Of a DNA stretch of 64,000 nucleotides, positions 59,962 to 64,000 are shown piece by piece. The position numbers were made by a program, and so were the translations under genes. The notes under the pieces were generated by a model, which was not told where the DNA came from, made no database searches, and worked only from the letters and a program-made list of their open reading frames with translations. This DNA comes from Hypomesus transpacificus (Eukaryota > Chordata > Actinopteri > Osmeriformes > Osmeridae): contig NC_061070.1 of assembly GCF_021917145.1 (NCBI RefSeq), positions 9,348,743 to 9,412,742 of the forward strand, given 5' to 3'. Numbering within the stretch: the stretch's first letter is position 1; every line of letters starts with the position of its first letter.

Positions 59962-62900
59962 TCAGGAGCTGCGGGGGGTCTGACCATGTACACGGAAGCG
60001 GTACAGGCAGGTGTACTCCTGGTTGCCCCAGTTACTGAGGACACGCAGCTCCACAGAATGATACACGGTACCGTCAGCGCTCTGAAAGAAGATGGAGGAG
60101 GGCGGAGTATAGTTAAATCATAGATTTAAATCAAATCAGACAGTATTTCTACAGCGCTTTTTACAAGAGACCCCTTTAACAGAGGGCTTCACATAAGCCA
60201 ATGGAACTGCACCTAAACCAGCCTTAACTCTCAAGGTTATCATAGATAAATCATACGAATCCTTTCACATAAACATTACTTGTATTCTGTTACATGCAGT
60301 TTGTTCGGTGTGGTGTTACTAACAGAAATCTGGAAGGTCTGGCTGGAGTCTCCATCCTTGTCGTATGTGAAAGTTCCTAGAAGAGTCTTTTCTCCACCTT
60401 CAACAGATGTGCCCTGAGAAAGCGAACAAAGGGAAGGGAGGAGAGGGAAAGATGGAGACAGAGGGGTAAGACATTACTTACAGCAAGACATCAGCTTTGT
60501 GTTTCATGCAACATTGTTAAAGTTTCTGAAAGTTCTCTGAAAGCACACTCACGTAGACCAGGAAGTCCTTGGGGGCGCTGTGGATCTCGCCGGTCGGGTG
60601 GTTGTAGCGAGGGAGGTGGTCAAGAGTGACGTGGCTAATTGCGATTGGGTGAGACAGGGAGATTGCCAAAAAGCCCTGAGACCCTGGCATGGGCCAGCAG
60701 CGTCCAGGCTTCATCACATGGTTACCCTGAGGGAAAGAGACAGCAGGGGGGAGGGGGGCGATGAAGCGGTGGAATGAAAATGGCAAAATATGTCTTCCAG
60801 ACAAGCAGTAGACTAGCAGACAATACTTTAAGAGTGACCGACCAGAAAGATAGAGAGAAGGAGAGGTGAGTAGCTACCTGAAGGACTGTCCGAGGTGACT
60901 CCGATGGATAAAACAGAGGAATGCCAAAGAACTTCAAACATGTGGAACGTTTCTGGTAGGTCTCAGAAGCCTGTAAGACACTGGCACCTAAACGCAGGGA
61001 CAAGCACGCAATGCTGTGAAGACATGAGATGGACCAACACAACTGGATGCTGAGGCAACAATGACATCACAAACCTTGGGACTCAATGGCAAAGTCAGCC
61101 ATTTTGTCGGCCTGTGATGGAACACAATCTTGGCCATTGGGCGGCATGTGACGATCCTGTTCCAAAACAAACAAACGTCAATACTTTAGAACAAATAGTG
61201 CGCTAGGTCCAGTCTGATTAGAGTCCTGAACATTGTATCAGGTAAACCCAGGTTCAGTTCCCTCCTCCCAACCCTTCTGAGACCTGTGTTACCTGGTTGT
61301 TTTTTCTGGAGAGCCACTTGTCCAGCTCTTTCTCCAGTTCAGGGGTGATGCTGCTGGTGGGGGAAGAGGCCGGGCCTGGGGGAGTCAAAGACATTTGGGC
61401 CCGCTGGAGCTGCACAAAACACCGAAAAGGAGGAGTTTACATTAACAAACATCTTATCTCAAGTATAACATTGTAACACTTTTGTAAAATTCAGGTTGTG
61501 TGTGTGTGTCCTGTACCTTGACAGTGTTGATCTCCCGTTCCTCCATCCTCTGTCGTAGTGTCGTGGTAATGGAATGGATGTCTGACATCTGTCGACTCAG
61601 GTCTGTGTCCAGCCTACACAAAACACCATGCAACTCAATCAAATCTCTCGTTTCCTAAACTGGACAAATAAGCAGAAATTATATCTTGCGCCTTGGAGAT
61701 GAATTTATATGCACACACACATATGCACGCGCGCACACACAAACATGTAGGAGACTCACTTCTCAAGTCTAATTTGGATATCCTTCACATCAGTCTGCAG
61801 CCACTGTAAAATTAAAGCCAAAACATGTGGATATCAAGATATAGAACAGATCAAAAAGAATGATGCAGACCGAAGCTGTTCAGTCCCCTTACCTCTGAAA
61901 GGTATTGCACCTTTTGAAGTTCAAGGTCTCTCTGCAGGAGAAACACATCAACTCTCAGAAAAGACCAGACACCTCTTCTAGCTCCCTTAATTAACAGTCC
62001 ATCCAAAATCCAGCAGAAAAGCGTTCAAGACATTCAAGACTTTCAGTTTTCGTACCTCAAAAGCTTTTTGTTGCAGAAGTTCCATTTGTGTCTTTAACAC
62101 ACATGCACACATAAACAAGAGGTTAGACAAGGAAAGTAGTTATATGAGAGTCTGTCAAATCTATCGTGAGTTTGTCTTATGTGTGGTGGAGTCTGCCTCA
62201 CCAGAATGTTGGTAAGTTGGTTTTCTAGAGTGGAATCAGTAACAGGGAGATTTCTAGAGATGGTTCTATCCTGTAGGGAGAAGATACATTTATCTTCCAA
62301 TCTGGTGGTTAGGAGAACCATAGATGGAGACAGAGAGCCTACGATGCCTGTATCTGGACCTACCGTAATCTTCATAGGCAGAGTAAACACGTACGTCAGT
62401 ACTGGGTACATGTACCACAATCCTGGTGTCGAGAGAGGCAGAAGGGAAGTGTTAGTGTTGAATTCCATCTAAGGGGTTTGTACACTTTTGAAAATGATGG
62501 TTTGGCCATAGGATTCCTGAATGCAGGGGTGCAGGTTTGTTTTCAAATGTGGGTGGGGCAGCATTTTGTATGCAGCCCTTCACTGTATTTTCTTAATACA
62601 AACTGCGTGTGTGTGGGGAGGGGGCAGAAATGCCATTTTCAAAAAGTGGGAGACTACATGAAACCTACGCCCCTGCCTGAATGTAAAGATTGGAGGGGTT
62701 GAGCGTTCCACTGACCGATAGCGAATAAGGAGATAAGAAGGAGGTTCAGAACAGCTTTGTTGACAGCAGCACCAACAGAACACCGCTTGTGGTATGGTGC
62801 AGGTATGCTCATAACTAAATACAGAAGAGGGAAGAGACACTGTAAACTCTCTTGCTTTTATGTCTTGCTGTGAAGGATAACATAACAGTGCAGGAATACA

Positions 62901-63574
62901 CACACTGGGCCCACAGTGTTCCTCCTGTGCAGCTCTACTCACAGAGGCTGCTGCTGGAGGTGGAGCTGCTGCTGGGACCAGATGAGCTGGAGAGGCAGTG
63001 AGGGGTCCTGGCTGAGGCAGGGGTCTGGACGAACACAGGGGCGCAGGGTCCACCAGAGGCTGCTCTCAGCACCCCAGCCATGCCTGACGGACAGACAGGA
63101 AGCAGTGAAGGGGGACAGGATGGAGTGTTAGTGGAGGGGGTCATTAGAACAGGTGAAATGCAAGAAGTGATGTCAGCTGTCAGTGCAAATCTACCTCTGC
63201 ACTGCTGTTTATTTGTGATTGGCTCGTTAGGGGAGTGGGAGGGGCCAGCATAGGATGAGCTGGTGCTTAAGGAGTCAGAGAAGGTCCTATTCCTCCTTTT
63301 ATGGATTGCCCTGGGAGAGGGGTGGATGGGGTTGAGGGGGGGAGTTAGTTTACAAAACTTCTACAGCGTCTGCAGGTAAATGCTGTCCATGGCAACTGTA
63401 TCAAAATAAAAGTACACACACCCTCACGTGCACACACACACACACTCACACAAACAAACACACTTACTTGTGGACAGGGCTTTGTCTACAGGAGAGGCTG
63501 GTGGAGCTGCTGTCAGAGTCATCAGACTGCTGGTAGGACCCACCTGTCACCAGGCGGGCGCTACGTCGTAACAT
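59962..63574 (-). CDS. SUN-domain inner nuclear membrane protein
   Basis: Sixteen exons, minus strand, 5' to 3': 63468-63574, 63195-63310, 62943-63083, 62716-62814, 62364-62422, 62202-62270, 62056-62091, 61893-61931, 61760-61803, 61517-61613, 61293-61409, 61075-61156, 60878-60987, 60553-60726, 60324-60413, 59962-60081; 1500 nt, 499 aa. SUN proteins span the inner nuclear membrane and bind KASH proteins in the perinuclear space (LINC complex), tying chromatin or lamina to the cytoskeleton. Layout: Ser-rich nucleoplasmic start (MLRRSARLV), one or two membrane segments near 135-170 (NKAVLNLLLISLFAIG and LWYMYPVLTYVFTLP), coiled coil at about 180-290 built from several very short exons, then the SUN domain from about 310 (ADFAIESQGASV is close to the actual MADFAIESQGASV; then FFGIPLFY, SESPRTVLQ, PGRCWPMPGSQG, SAPKDFLVYG, LGTFTYDKDGDSSQTFQ, LRVLSNWGNQEYTCLYRFRV). 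The domain looks SUN1/SUN2-like, but the protein is shorter than those (over 700 aa) and longer than SUN3. The exact paralogue is not assigned. Confidence 0.85.
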
Positions 63575-64000
63575 TACTGGAACCGACACACAGAGCAGAG
63601 CAGACTCACTTACCGTGTCCAAATCACGTCTACATTCGGACACATAGGCATATTTATTGATTGATGGAAAGATAAAAATAATGTACTGGTCACTCTGAAG
63701 GATCACATTGACCGTCGACTATTTGATGAGGTGCAACATTTGACATTTTTTACGAAATTTCACGAAAACCCATCCGCGCGAACCCTGATCCTATTTTAGG
63801 TAAGCATTGATTTCTGAAAATAGTTTCATTATTTCTTGTTTTTATTGTTATAGTTAAATCAACTTACCTTCAAACTCTGCGGGTGATATTATAACTGTTT
63901 TATATATTGAGTGATATCTAATAGTCGACAGAAGGGAAGAACTTAAAGAGAGTTGTTTTGCGATAAACGCTGTCCGAATGTGGCAAGAATTTCGATTTGC
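63575..64000. other. Upstream flank of the SUN gene
   Basis: Contains the likely 5' UTR/promoter of the SUN gene on the minus strand. No clear TATA or CpG island and no further gene seen before the window ends. Confidence 0.4.

Overview
The window is nuclear DNA of a ray-finned (teleost) fish. Genes are split into many short GT-AG exons, introns are small to moderate, CA/GT and CT microsatellites are abundant, and there are fish-type tRNA-derived SINEs and hAT, PIF/Harbinger and piggyBac remnants. The SINE tail (a stretch reading like GCTCTGGATAAGAGCGTCTG) is common in several teleost orders, so I do not name a species; a smelt, pike or salmon relative is only a guess. No rRNA, tRNA or CRISPR locus was found. 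Layout, left to right: (1) 248-1059, the last two exons of a DUF4806-type gene on the plus strand, whose 5' part lies outside the window. (2) about 2.4-28.1 kb, rin2 on the plus strand, a Ras effector and Rab5 exchange factor, with 11 coding exons from 10872 to 26993. (3) 29610-36208, slc17a5 (sialin) on the plus strand, 11 exons, 484 aa. (4) 37425-42199, an eef1a gene on the plus strand, one non-coding and seven coding exons, 462 aa. (5) 42581-44911, cgas on the plus strand, five exons, 523 aa. (6) 48793-58851, ddx43 on the minus strand, 16 exons, 711 aa. (7) 59962-63574, a SUN-domain nuclear envelope gene on the minus strand, 16 exons, 499 aa. I joined the exons by hand from splice sites and reading phase; every multi-exon model except the cut DUF4806 gene closes on a multiple of three with a stop codon. 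The block slc17a5, eef1a, cgas, ddx43 has the same order and relative orientation as human 6q13 (SLC17A5, EEF1A1, CGAS, DDX43). MTO1, which in human lies between EEF1A1 and CGAS, is not visible here. rin2 and the SUN gene are not part of that human block. The genes are not a functional operon. What they share is ancient linkage: a lysosomal sialic acid/proton symporter, the elongation factor that delivers aminoacyl-tRNA, the cytosolic DNA sensor that makes 2'3'-cGAMP, and a KH-DEAD RNA helicase. The most notable features are four near-identical 26-27 residue Lys/Glu-rich repeats in the disordered N terminus of cGAS; a SINE that fills two thirds of a cgas intron and stops 17 bp before an exon; a family of three hAT-like elements, one with an inverted interior; several insertions with perfect target-site duplications; a 34 bp perfect palindrome touching a Harbinger-type element; a Gly/Arg tail on DDX43 coded by a GGA repeat; and three homopolymer runs of exactly 32 bases, which hints at a sequencing or assembly limit.
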